From positions 1 through 62,817 of the forward strand of contig QNYZ01000093.1 of NCBI GenBank assembly GCA_003973265.1: a stretch of DNA of 62,817 bases, read 5' to 3'. This document shows, in pieces, positions 54,044 through 61,656 of this stretch. The first letter of the stretch is position 1. Each line of letters opens with the position of its first letter. The position numbers and the translations under genes are program-made. The notes under the pieces are model-generated. The model did no database searches and was not told the origin of the DNA. It worked only from the letters and a program-made list of their open reading frames with translations. Source of the stretch: Deltaproteobacteria bacterium. GTDB lineage: Bacteria > Desulfobacterota > Desulfobacteria > Desulfobacterales > QNYZ01.

Positions 54044-55261
54044 TCAGGCGGCCCTTTGTTGCCCGGGGCGTGACCGGTTTGTCCTGAAAATCAGCAGAAT
54101 GACCATGACTGCAGAACATGCAAAACAAAACGTCATGGCGATAAAGATCGATTCGAGTCCCAGCCGGTCGGCAAGGAAACCGGCTACGGCCGCTGCCGTG
54201 GACCCGACACCGAAGGTCAGGAAAAAATGGATGCCATAGCCCAGGCCGTGACGGTGTTTGGGAAAGTAGCTGGAAATGAGAAAATTTTGAACTGGCTGGG
54301 TGGCAAAAAAGAAAAAAGCGTAAATGACCGTTGCGCCCACCAGGATGAGTCCGTTGCTGAACGCCATGGCGAAGACGAAGACCATGCCGGTCAGGATGGT
54401 CGCCAGGTAGAGTTTTTCAGCATCAAAGCGGTCCACCAGCCGCCCGGCAATATATTGTCCCCAGGCGCCGGCCATAAGGGCAATGGTGGCCACAGTGCCG
54501 CCCAGTGCCACCGGGTTGGTGGAAAAAAAAACGAGTTGAACCCGCTGGCCCATGTAGGTGGGCAAAAATGTCATAATGCCCTTGTAAGTTAAGCCCAAAG
54601 ATGTGGCCGACAACAAAAACAGAACAATTTTAATCCAGTCGACGGTGTGGCCTTCATCCGGCGTATCCGGGGGGCGTTCTTTTTCAGCGGGCGTAGTAGT
54701 CACCTGACCCGGGAGTGTCAAGGAATAGAAAGCCAGTGCAACCCCCATCATTCCGAAGATGACATGAGGCGTTCGCCAGCCGAGCATCGATCCGAGCAGG
54801 GCGGACAAGATCGGTGCCAGGGCCACGCCGATGCTGCCGGCAATACCGTGGATACCAAACGCATTGCCCTTCTGGGTCATGGTTAACGAGAGCAGTGTAT
54901 TGGCGGCAGGGTGGTAAATACTGCAGAACAGGCCGATGAACCCCATGATGATGCCATAGCTCCACAGCGAGCTCCAGACAGTGTAAACCGGCCAGACGGC
55001 GATACTCAGTATCCCTGTGCCAAAAAGGAAAAGAGAGATCAGCCGTCGGGGCCCGACCCTGTCGGCCAGGATACCGGCGGGCAAAGCGCCGAAGCCGAAT
55101 GCGTATGAAAAGGCGGCCACAACCAGTCCGATGTGGAAGTAATCCGTGTTGAATTTAACAATCAGCAACGGAATCAGGGGCGGCAGGACGCCCTCGAAAA
55201 GGTGGATCAGACCATGGGCACTTACGGCCAGGCCCATGATTTTTTTCTCTTTCGGGTTCAT
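54044..55261 (-). CDS. MFS transporter
   Basis: 405 aa with about 12 transmembrane helices. MFS hallmarks are PAGILADRVGPRRLI (loop 2-3) and GRLVDRFDAEKLY (loop 8-9). The fold resembles the nitrate/oxalate or fosmidomycin-resistance groups, but the substrate cannot be assigned. Transcribed divergently from the CULT-domain gene. Confidence 0.88.
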   Translation of the reverse strand: MNPKEKKIMGLAVSAHGLIHLFEGVLPPLIPLLIVKFNTDYFHIGLVVAAFSYAFGFGALPAGILADRVGPRRLISLFLFGTGILSIAVWPVYTVWSSLWSYGIIMGFIGLFCSIYHPAANTLLSLTMTQKGNAFGIHGIAGSIGVALAPILSALLGSMLGWRTPHVIFGMMGVALAFYSLTLPGQVTTTPAEKERPPDTPDEGHTVDWIKIVLFLLSATSLGLTYKGIMTFLPTYMGQRVQLVFFSTNPVALGGTVATIALMAGAWGQYIAGRLVDRFDAEKLYLATILTGMVFVFAMAFSNGLILVGATVIYAFFFFATQPVQNFLISSYFPKHRHGLGYGIHFFLTFGVGSTAAAVAGFLADRLGLESIFIAMTFCFACSAVMVILLIFRTNRSRPGQQRAA

Positions 55262-55356
55262 ATGCTCTTTTTGTTTAACCGGTTGGTGTGCATAACCTCA
55301 ATGACCTGTCGGCTATAGGGAAAAACGATGATAATGTCAAATGTAAAAAAATAACC

Positions 55357-55457
55357 ATTTGTAATTTCAAAAAAAATTAAATAGGTCTTTTGAATCCGAC
55401 CATCGGCGGCGGGTCTTAAATTCGCGTAATATATTTGAAAACGGTAAAATTACAAAT
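55357..55457. repeat. Separated 11-bp inverted repeat ATTTGTAATTT / AAATTACAAAT
   Basis: The arms at 55357-55367 and 55447-55457 are perfect inverted copies 90 bp apart and flank the region just before the CULT gene. They share the GTAATT/AATTAC core with the sites at 45003 and 47505. Confidence 0.55.
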
Positions 55458-55473
55458 AGATACAGTACTGACG

Positions 55474-55893
55474 ATGGAACTGAATGCTATAGCTTTACAT
55501 ATCAAAGGCGCGGCCCGCCCGGAAGGGCAGGGCAGCCGGCCGGATACCGGGACGCATCTCCGTGAAAAGCCGGGCCGAAACCGCAGCCTGATTTTATGCC
55601 GGGCCTGCGGCCGGGCCATCACCCACGAGCGGGAACGGATGATGGTCCAGGGCAGCCACCTGCACACATTTGCCAACCCCCACGGGCGGGTTTTCGAAAT
55701 CGGGTGTTTTCGGACGGCGGCCGGTTGCGGATATAGCGGCGCGCTGACTGCTGAATTTACCTGGTTTGCCGGGTATCAGTGGAAAATAGCCGTGTGTGCC
55801 GGATGCCTGACGCATCTGGGCTGGTTGTTTGTATCTGCCGGCAGCCGGTTTACCGGCCTGATTCTCAACCGGCTGGCCCAGGACAACCGGTAG
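55474..55893 (+). CDS. Bacterial cereblon-type CULT-domain protein
   Basis: 139 aa, nearly all one CULT domain, the fold of the thalidomide-binding region of cereblon. The zinc Cys are 42, 45, 108 and 111 (CRAC and CAGC). The three aromatic-cage tryptophans are Trp97, Trp103 and Trp117, spaced 6 and 14 exactly as in human cereblon (380, 386, 400). MVQGSHLHTFANP, VFEIGCFRTA, EFTWFAGYQW and THLGWLF are diagnostic. Single-domain CULT proteins exist in some proteobacteria, but their natural ligand is not firmly known (cyclic imides are candidates). An in-frame TTG at 55435 is a less likely start because an inverted repeat lies over it. Confidence 0.9.
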   Translation: MELNAIALHIKGAARPEGQGSRPDTGTHLREKPGRNRSLILCRACGRAITHERERMMVQGSHLHTFANPHGRVFEIGCFRTAAGCGYSGALTAEFTWFAGYQWKIAVCAGCLTHLGWLFVSAGSRFTGLILNRLAQDNR

Positions 55894-55916
55894 CTGAAAA
55901 GGGTATCGGTGCCGGT

Positions 55917-55935
55917 ATTTCGGCTTTTTGATAGT
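55917..55935 (+). terminator. Weak terminator after the CULT gene
   Basis: GCCG/CGGC stem with a 6-base loop followed by TTTTTG. Only four pairs, so efficiency is doubtful. Confidence 0.35.
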
Positions 55936-55955
55936 ATTTTGCCGGTTCGGTCACC

Positions 55956-55983
55956 TTGACAACCGTCGAAAAACACGTATAAA
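55956..55983 (+). promoter_or_regulatory. Sigma-70 promoter of the thi operon
   Basis: TTGACA at 55956-55961, a 16-base spacer and TATAAA at 55978-55983, about 30 bases before the riboswitch. Confidence 0.75.
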
Positions 55984-56013
55984 TGAAATAGACGATATCT
56001 CGAAATATCGAAT

Positions 56014-56088
56014 TCTGGGGTGGCCGGAATGACCGGTCTGAGATCATACCCGCTGAACCTGATCTGGGTAATGCCAGCGTAGGGAATG
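56014..56088 (+). promoter_or_regulatory. TPP riboswitch (THI element)
   Basis: The conserved core is present: CTGGGGTGGCC, CTGAGATCATACCC, TGAACCTGATCTGGGTAATG and CCAGCGTAGGGA. It senses thiamin pyrophosphate and, through the terminator that follows, should switch off thiM-thiL-thiD and the transporter genes when TPP is plentiful. Confidence 0.95.
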
Positions 56089-56119
56089 GGCCGAACAAGC
56101 CGCTATCATGATCTCAGTT

Positions 56120-56147
56120 GCCGTTTCCATCCGGAAGCGGCTTTTTT
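56120..56147 (+). terminator. Riboswitch-controlled terminator
   Basis: GCCGTTTCC pairs with GGAAGCGGC (one G-T), followed by six T. It stands between the aptamer and thiM and is the likely expression platform. Confidence 0.85.
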
Positions 56148-56181
56148 GTGTGCACCGGATGGAATAACTAAAAAAGAGTTT

Positions 56182-57021
56182 ATGGCTGGGATGATGATCC
56201 GTTTTTCAAATATCGCGGCACAAGACCTGGCGGCGGTTAAAGATGCCGTGCCTCTGGTTCATGTCATTACCAATTACGTAACCATGGGATGGGTGGCCGA
56301 TGTATTGTCGGCTGTGGGTGCATCGCCCATCATGGCGGATGCGCCCGGCGAAGTCGAGGAAGTCGTCGCCCTTGCCGATGCACTGGTGATCAATATCGGG
56401 ACGCTTAACCCTGCCCGGCTGGAGAATATGCTGAACGCCGGGCGTCAGGCGGCCGTTCTGGAAAAACCCGTTGTGCTTGATCCGGTGGGCGCCGGCGCCT
56501 TATCCGCCCGAACGGATGCGGCGCTGAAAATTTTAGACTCCTTGCCGGTCAGCGTGATTCGCGCCAATGCATCGGAGATGCTGGCCCTGTCCGGCCAAAC
56601 GATCCGGTCCAGGGGGGTGGACACCGCGTATCCGGTTGAGGCTGCCCGGACTGCGGCCGGTGAGATGGCCGGGCGATTCGGGTTGACCGCCGTGGTCACC
56701 GGTACTGAGGATTTGGTTGTCGCCGACGGCCGGGATTATCGTAGCGCCAACGGGCACCCGTTAATGGGGCGGGTGTCAGGGACCGGGTGTGCCGCCGGGG
56801 CGCTTGTCGGGGCGTTTCTGGCCATCGATCCCGATCCATTAACCGCCACGCTTTCGGCCATGGCCTGTTTCAATCTTGCCGGCGAGATGGCGGCCGAAAC
56901 GGCACCATCATACGGGCGTTTCAAGATGGCGATGCTCGATGCGCTTGATACCCTGACACCGGTGATTGTTCAACAGGGCGCATCCATTCACTCTGATAAT
57001 GAGGATGACAATGACACTTAA
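56182..57021 (+). CDS. thiM: Hydroxyethylthiazole kinase ThiM
   Basis: Phosphorylates 4-methyl-5-hydroxyethylthiazole for thiamin salvage. 279 aa with VPLVHVITNYVTMGWVADV, the MADAPGEVEEVVALADALVIN segment in which ribokinase-like substrate contacts lie, KPVVLDPVGAGA and the anion-hole motif GRVSGTGCAAGALVGAF. An AAAAAGAG site precedes MAGMMIR; the frame extends upstream into the riboswitch and terminator, which is not coding. First gene of the TPP-regulated operon; its end overlaps thiL. Confidence 0.95.
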   Translation: MAGMMIRFSNIAAQDLAAVKDAVPLVHVITNYVTMGWVADVLSAVGASPIMADAPGEVEEVVALADALVINIGTLNPARLENMLNAGRQAAVLEKPVVLDPVGAGALSARTDAALKILDSLPVSVIRANASEMLALSGQTIRSRGVDTAYPVEAARTAAGEMAGRFGLTAVVTGTEDLVVADGRDYRSANGHPLMGRVSGTGCAAGALVGAFLAIDPDPLTATLSAMACFNLAGEMAAETAPSYGRFKMAMLDALDTLTPVIVQQGASIHSDNEDDNDT

Positions 57022-58036
57022 GCGGATCGGCGAGTTCGGACTCATTGAACGGATTTCCAGCGGGTGTCTTTTCCGGCCGGAAAGGGTTATTCGCGGTATT
57101 GGTGACGATGCGGCCGCCGTCACCACAACGGCGGATGAAACGCTTCTGTTGTCCACCGATATGCTGGTGGAGGGGATTCACTTTTTAAGGCGGGCGGTAT
57201 CCGGTGAGGATCTCGGCTGCAAGGCCCTGGCCGTTAACCTCAGTGATATTGCCGCCATGGGCGGCATGGCCCGGGAAGCGCTGGTCAGTATCGCCGTGCC
57301 TGAAGATTGCGGTGCGGGTTTCATCGAAGCGATGTACCGCGGGATGAAATCACTGGCGGCCCGGTATCACGTCAATATTATCGGTGGTGACACCACGGGG
57401 TCGCGGTCAGATCTGGTGATCAGCATCACGGTCACGGGAAGTGTTGCAAAAAACAGGATTCTTCGCCGGGATCAGGCCCGGGTGGGCGATGTGGTCTGCC
57501 TGACCGGCTATCCGGGTGAAAGTGCTGCCGGGTTGTACCTCATCCTGAACCCGGTCGATGGAGCGGCCGACTTTTTCGATCACCTGCTGCGCCGGCATCA
57601 TCGTCCCCGTCCGCATTTGAAAGAAGGACAGTGGCTGGCCGGCAGTGGTGCAGTTCATGCCGCCATTGATATCAGCGACGGGCTCAGCTCGGATCTGGGG
57701 CATGTGATCCGTCAAAGCGGGGTCGGTGTCCGCATCGATGCCGGGTGCCTGCCGGTATCGACTTTCCTGCAGACGTTTTGTGACCGGTTCGAATGCGATC
57801 CCATCGATTATATACTGGACGGCGGGGAAGACTATGTTTTGCTCTGTACCGTTTCTCCTGATGCCGTCTCAGGCGTATCCACCGGGTTTGAAGCGACATT
57901 TGGCCGGCCGCTGCACCAGATCGGTGAGATTGTGGCCGGCAGCCGGTTCAAATTGACCGCCGAAGCGGGAGACACACGAATCGTCTCTCCCAAAGGATGG
58001 AATCATTTTAAGAAGGAGTTGACCGATGGAGAATAG
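57011..58036 (+). CDS. thiL: Thiamin-monophosphate kinase ThiL
   Basis: Converts thiamin monophosphate to TPP. 341 aa: MTLKRIGEFGLIERI start, GIGDDAAAV magnesium/ATP motif, LLSTDMLVEGIHF, NLSDIAAMGG and IIGGDTTGS. I chose the ATG at 57011, after TGAGGATGACA and overlapping the end of thiM; an ATG at 57005 is two codons earlier. Overlaps thiD by 11 bases. Confidence 0.94.
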   Translation: MTLKRIGEFGLIERISSGCLFRPERVIRGIGDDAAAVTTTADETLLLSTDMLVEGIHFLRRAVSGEDLGCKALAVNLSDIAAMGGMAREALVSIAVPEDCGAGFIEAMYRGMKSLAARYHVNIIGGDTTGSRSDLVISITVTGSVAKNRILRRDQARVGDVVCLTGYPGESAAGLYLILNPVDGAADFFDHLLRRHHRPRPHLKEGQWLAGSGAVHAAIDISDGLSSDLGHVIRQSGVGVRIDAGCLPVSTFLQTFCDRFECDPIDYILDGGEDYVLLCTVSPDAVSGVSTGFEATFGRPLHQIGEIVAGSRFKLTAEAGDTRIVSPKGWNHFKKELTDGE

Positions 58037-58868
58037 AAAAGAGACCGGCCTTCATACGCATACTTACTATCGGTGCCTGACAATTGCCGGATCGGACAGC
58101 AGCGGCGGCGCCGGGATTCAGGCGGACTTGAAAACGTTCGGTGCGCTGGGATGTTACGGGATGACCGCCATTACCGCCCTGACCGCTCAAAATACCACCG
58201 GCGTCAGCGCCATAGAGGCGATGACGCCGGCGTTTGTCCTCGAACAGATCCGTGCCGTTCTGTCTGATATCGGCGCCGATGCGGTGAAGATCGGCATGCT
58301 TTTTTCCGCAGATATCATACAAGCCGTGGCCGAAGGGTTAAAGGCATTCAACGTCCGGAAAATCGTTCTGGATCCGGTAATGGTGGCCCAGAGCGGTGAT
58401 ACACTTCTTCAGGAAGATGCCATTGAAGCCATTAAAGTTCACCTGGTCCCGCTGGCCACGGTGGTGACGCCCAATATTCCCGAGGCCGCAGTGTTAACGG
58501 AAAAAGCGGCAGATGCCGAGATTGACATGCGTGCGTGCGCCCGAACCCTGGCCCGGCACGGCTGCCGTGCCGTTCTGATCAAGGCGGGTCACCTGGACGG
58601 CACGCAAAGCACGGATGTGCTCTACCTGCCGAAAGACAACCGGATGGTGGAAATCAGCGGCCCGCGAATTGATACCGTTAATAATCACGGGACCGGCTGC
58701 ACCCTTTCTTCGGCCATTGCGGCGTACCTGGCCCGGGGGGAGTCGATTGAAATGGCGGTGCGAAAGGCCCGGGACTACATCGAGGGGGCCTTGAAATCCG
58801 CCGCCTCTTACCGGCTCGGCCACGGGCACGGCCCTGTTCACCACTACTATCGGCTCTGGGATGCGTGA
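58026..58868 (+). CDS. thiD: Hydroxymethylpyrimidine (phosphate) kinase ThiD
   Basis: Phosphorylates HMP and HMP-P, supplying HMP-PP for thiamin phosphate synthesis. 280 aa: LTIAGSDSSGGAGIQADLKTF, VLDPVMVAQSGD, VVTPNIPEA and the anion hole NNHGTGCTLSSAIAAYLA. No ThiE domain is fused at the C-terminus, and thiE is absent from this operon, so the coupling enzyme must be encoded elsewhere. Confidence 0.95.
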   Translation: MENRKETGLHTHTYYRCLTIAGSDSSGGAGIQADLKTFGALGCYGMTAITALTAQNTTGVSAIEAMTPAFVLEQIRAVLSDIGADAVKIGMLFSADIIQAVAEGLKAFNVRKIVLDPVMVAQSGDTLLQEDAIEAIKVHLVPLATVVTPNIPEAAVLTEKAADAEIDMRACARTLARHGCRAVLIKAGHLDGTQSTDVLYLPKDNRMVEISGPRIDTVNNHGTGCTLSSAIAAYLARGESIEMAVRKARDYIEGALKSAASYRLGHGHGPVHHYYRLWDA

Positions 58869-58896
58869 TGGACAAAGCGATCGCGACAATTGAATT

Positions 58897-59682
58897 ATGA
58901 ATGCCACTATCAGCCAGCCTGGACCTGCCGGAAATCACGCGGGGAGGAAACCGGCCCCCGCAGTGGTGATGGACAAAATATCCTTTTCCTTTTCGGGAAC
59001 CCGGATATTTAAGAACTTGAGCTTTACGGTTCCAGGCGGTCAGTGGACCTGTCTGCTGGGGCCCAGCGGGTCAGGAAAATCGACGCTGCTGCGCATTATT
59101 TCCGGCAGTCTGGGGCCGGTTGCCGGAACCGTGAATTTTGACGGGGAACGCCGAAATAAACGGGGCACGGCCTGGATGGCCCAGAAAGACCTGTTGCTGC
59201 CCTGGCTGACTGTGGCGGAAAATGTCCTGCTCGGTGCCCGCCTGCGGGGAGAGATCACCGGGCGCGTCCATTCACGGGCCGGATCGTTGATCGAGGCGGC
59301 CGGCTTGGCCGGGTACGAAAATCGCCTGCCGGCGGCGCTTTCCGGCGGGATGCGTCAGCGGGTGGCATTGTTGCGGACTTTGATGGAAGATTGTCCGGTG
59401 ATTTTAATGGATGAGCCCTTTTCGGCGCTGGATGCCCTGACCCGGCTGAAGCTGCAGGATCTGGCCGCAGACCTGGTGGCGGGAGCCACCGTATTGCTGG
59501 TGACCCATGATCCCCTGGAAGCCCTGCGGCTGGGGCATCGTATTCATGTGATGACCGGCCGGCCGGCCACCATTGACGAGGCCCTGGTTCCGGCATCTCA
59601 GCCGCCAAGAAGGCCGGATGACCCGGCGATTGCAGGACTTTACGCATCACTTCTCGATCGCCTGACGGGGAAACCGCAGTAA
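58897..59682 (+). CDS. ABC transporter ATP-binding protein, thiamin-precursor type (ThiZ-like)
   Basis: 261 aa. Walker A LLGPSGSGKST, signature LSGGMRQRVALLR, Walker B VILMDEPFSALD and switch His in LLVTHDPLEALRLG. Closest in type to taurine/nitrate/HMP importers. Located after thiD in the riboswitch-controlled operon; stop overlaps the permease start (TAATG). Confidence 0.9.
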   Translation: MNATISQPGPAGNHAGRKPAPAVVMDKISFSFSGTRIFKNLSFTVPGGQWTCLLGPSGSGKSTLLRIISGSLGPVAGTVNFDGERRNKRGTAWMAQKDLLLPWLTVAENVLLGARLRGEITGRVHSRAGSLIEAAGLAGYENRLPAALSGGMRQRVALLRTLMEDCPVILMDEPFSALDALTRLKLQDLAADLVAGATVLLVTHDPLEALRLGHRIHVMTGRPATIDEALVPASQPPRRPDDPAIAGLYASLLDRLTGKPQ

Positions 59683-60434
59683 TGCGATGGGGCCGCATGG
59701 TCATATTGGCGGCGGGGCTGCTGCTGGTCTGGCAGGTGGTGGTGATGATATCCGGTGTCCCGGCCTATATCCTGCCCGGTCCGGTCCGGGTGGTGCGGGC
59801 CCTTGTCTCTCATTCGGGAACTATCTTCAGGCATACGCTGGTTACGGGGATGGAAATTGTAGCGGGGCTGCTTATCGGCACAGTGTTCGGTGCGGTCAGT
59901 GCCCTGGTGATGATGGCCTTTAAGCCGGTCAAACGCTGGTTGTTCCCGGTGCTGGTAATCAGCCAGGCGATCCCGGTGTTTGCGCTGGCACCGTTGCTGG
60001 TCCTCTGGTTCGGGTACGGTATCGGGTCCAAGATCGTCATGGCGGTTTTGATAATTTTTTTTCCGGTAACCGCCGCTTTTTACGACGGGCTGCGTCAGAC
60101 CGATTCCGAGTGGCTGGAGCTGGCCCGGGTGATGGATGCATCGCCACTGGCGATATTGAGATACATCCGGATTCCGGCGGCACTCCCGGCCTTTGCCTCG
60201 GGCCTGCGCGTGGCCACGGCCGTGGCACCCATCGGGGCGGTTGTCGGAGAATGGGTGGGGGCCAGCAGGGGGCTGGGATTTTATATGCTGCATGCCAATG
60301 CACGCATGCAGACGGACCGGATGTTTGCGGCGTTAATGGTGCTGGCGGCCCTGGCATTGTTTTTGTACGCTTCAGTGGATCGGATCATGATTCGACTGGT
60401 TTACTGGCAAAATGAAGCAGAAAAGGAGACGTAA
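59682..60434 (+). CDS. ABC transporter permease, thiamin-precursor type (ThiX-like)
   Basis: 250 aa with about six hydrophobic helices and the EAA loop motif ELARVMDASPLAILRYIRIP, of the SsuC/TauC/ThiX permease family. It moves the substrate delivered by the binding protein encoded 3 bases downstream. Confidence 0.9.
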   Translation: MRWGRMVILAAGLLLVWQVVVMISGVPAYILPGPVRVVRALVSHSGTIFRHTLVTGMEIVAGLLIGTVFGAVSALVMMAFKPVKRWLFPVLVISQAIPVFALAPLLVLWFGYGIGSKIVMAVLIIFFPVTAAFYDGLRQTDSEWLELARVMDASPLAILRYIRIPAALPAFASGLRVATAVAPIGAVVGEWVGASRGLGFYMLHANARMQTDRMFAALMVLAALALFLYASVDRIMIRLVYWQNEAEKET

Positions 60435-60437
60435 ATA

Positions 60438-61406
60438 ATGAAACGGATAATGATAACGGCCGGGATGGTTCTTCTACTTGTCAGCTCTGTATCGACGATG
60501 GCATGGAGCGGTCAGGCCGCTGCCGCGCAGACGCCTGTGACCGTTCTGCTTGACTGGTTTGTCAACCCGGATCATGCGCCCCTGTTTGTGGCGCTGGAAA
60601 AAGGGTTCTTTAAAGAACGGGGCCTGGATGTCACATTTATTGCGCCATCCAATCCCAATGATCCCCCCAGGCTGGTGGCGGCCGGAAAAGCCGATCTGGC
60701 CGTCTCTTACCAGTATCAACATCATCTCCAGGTGGACCAGGGGCTGCCTTTGGTGCGGGTGGCCACACTGGTGGCCACGCCTTTAAATTGTCTGGTCGTC
60801 ATGGCAGACAGCAATATCCATTCACTGGCCGATCTCAGGGGGAAAACCATTGGCTATTCCGTGGGTGGTTTTGAGACGGTCCTGCTCAAGGTAATGCTGG
60901 CGAAAAGTGGACTGACCCTGGATGATGTTCGCCTGGTGAACGTGAACTTTTCCCTGTCTCCCTCGCTTTTATCCGGTAAAACCGCCGCGGTCATCGGCGC
61001 GTTCCGTAATTTCGAACTGAACCAGATGGACATTGAAGGCCGTCCCGGGCGGGCCTTTTTTGTGGAGGAACACGGGATTCCCGCCTATGACGAATTGATC
61101 TTGATCAGTCGTCGCGACCGGGCCGGCGGCCCGATGGTTCGACGGTTCGTGGATGCGCTGGAAGCAGGGGTCCAGTTCCTGGTCAATCATCCGGACGAGA
61201 GCTGGAAACTGTTTGTTCGCGGCCACAAGGATCTGAACGATGAATTAAACCGGAGGGCCTGGAAAGATACCCTGCCGCGATTTGCCCTGCGGCCCGGTGC
61301 GCTGGATCAGCACCGGTACCGGCGATTCGCCAGGTTTTTAAAAAACCAGGGGATGCTGAAAACGACGGTCCCCCTTGAACAATACGCAGTTGAAGTCGGA
61401 AAATAA
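60438..61406 (+). CDS. HMP-type substrate-binding protein (ThiY/NMT1-like)
   Basis: 322 aa with a Sec signal peptide ending near AWSGQAAAAQ. NMT1/THI5-like features are VTVLLDWFVNPDHAPLFVAL, EKGFFKERGLDVTFIAPSNP, GKADLAVSYQYQ and LRGKTIGYSVGGFE. The WFVNPDHAP motif is typical of ThiY proteins that bind formylaminopyrimidine or HMP. Context (riboswitch, thiD) supports pyrimidine-moiety uptake. Confidence 0.9.
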   Translation: MKRIMITAGMVLLLVSSVSTMAWSGQAAAAQTPVTVLLDWFVNPDHAPLFVALEKGFFKERGLDVTFIAPSNPNDPPRLVAAGKADLAVSYQYQHHLQVDQGLPLVRVATLVATPLNCLVVMADSNIHSLADLRGKTIGYSVGGFETVLLKVMLAKSGLTLDDVRLVNVNFSLSPSLLSGKTAAVIGAFRNFELNQMDIEGRPGRAFFVEEHGIPAYDELILISRRDRAGGPMVRRFVDALEAGVQFLVNHPDESWKLFVRGHKDLNDELNRRAWKDTLPRFALRPGALDQHRYRRFARFLKNQGMLKTTVPLEQYAVEVGK

Positions 61407-61493
61407 GTATTACGGATACCTTAGTTCCGGCTAAAATGAGTGGTGAACCATCATTTGCCGTGCTTTCAAACAGTTATCACGCCGCATCGTTTT

Positions 61494-61540
61494 TCTTTGT
61501 ATATAGCGTTATTTTTTTCTTGACATACTATATGTTGTAT
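61494..61540 (+). promoter_or_regulatory. Tandem NrdR boxes
   Basis: ATACTATATGTTGTAT at 61525-61540 matches the NrdR box consensus at 13 of 16 positions; TCTTTGTATATAGCGT at 61494-61509 matches 11 of 16. They are exactly 31 bp apart, the usual phase for cooperative NrdR binding. TTGACA at 61520-61525 touches the second box. Confidence 0.7.
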
Positions 61541-61656
61541 GAAACACACACAGAGCACTGAGTTTCAACCCACATAATACCACGATACCAGTCGGTCTGC
61601 TCAATTCTTACCGGCGCTTTCGAAAACAGGAACAAATTTAATCAGGAGCAAATTCA

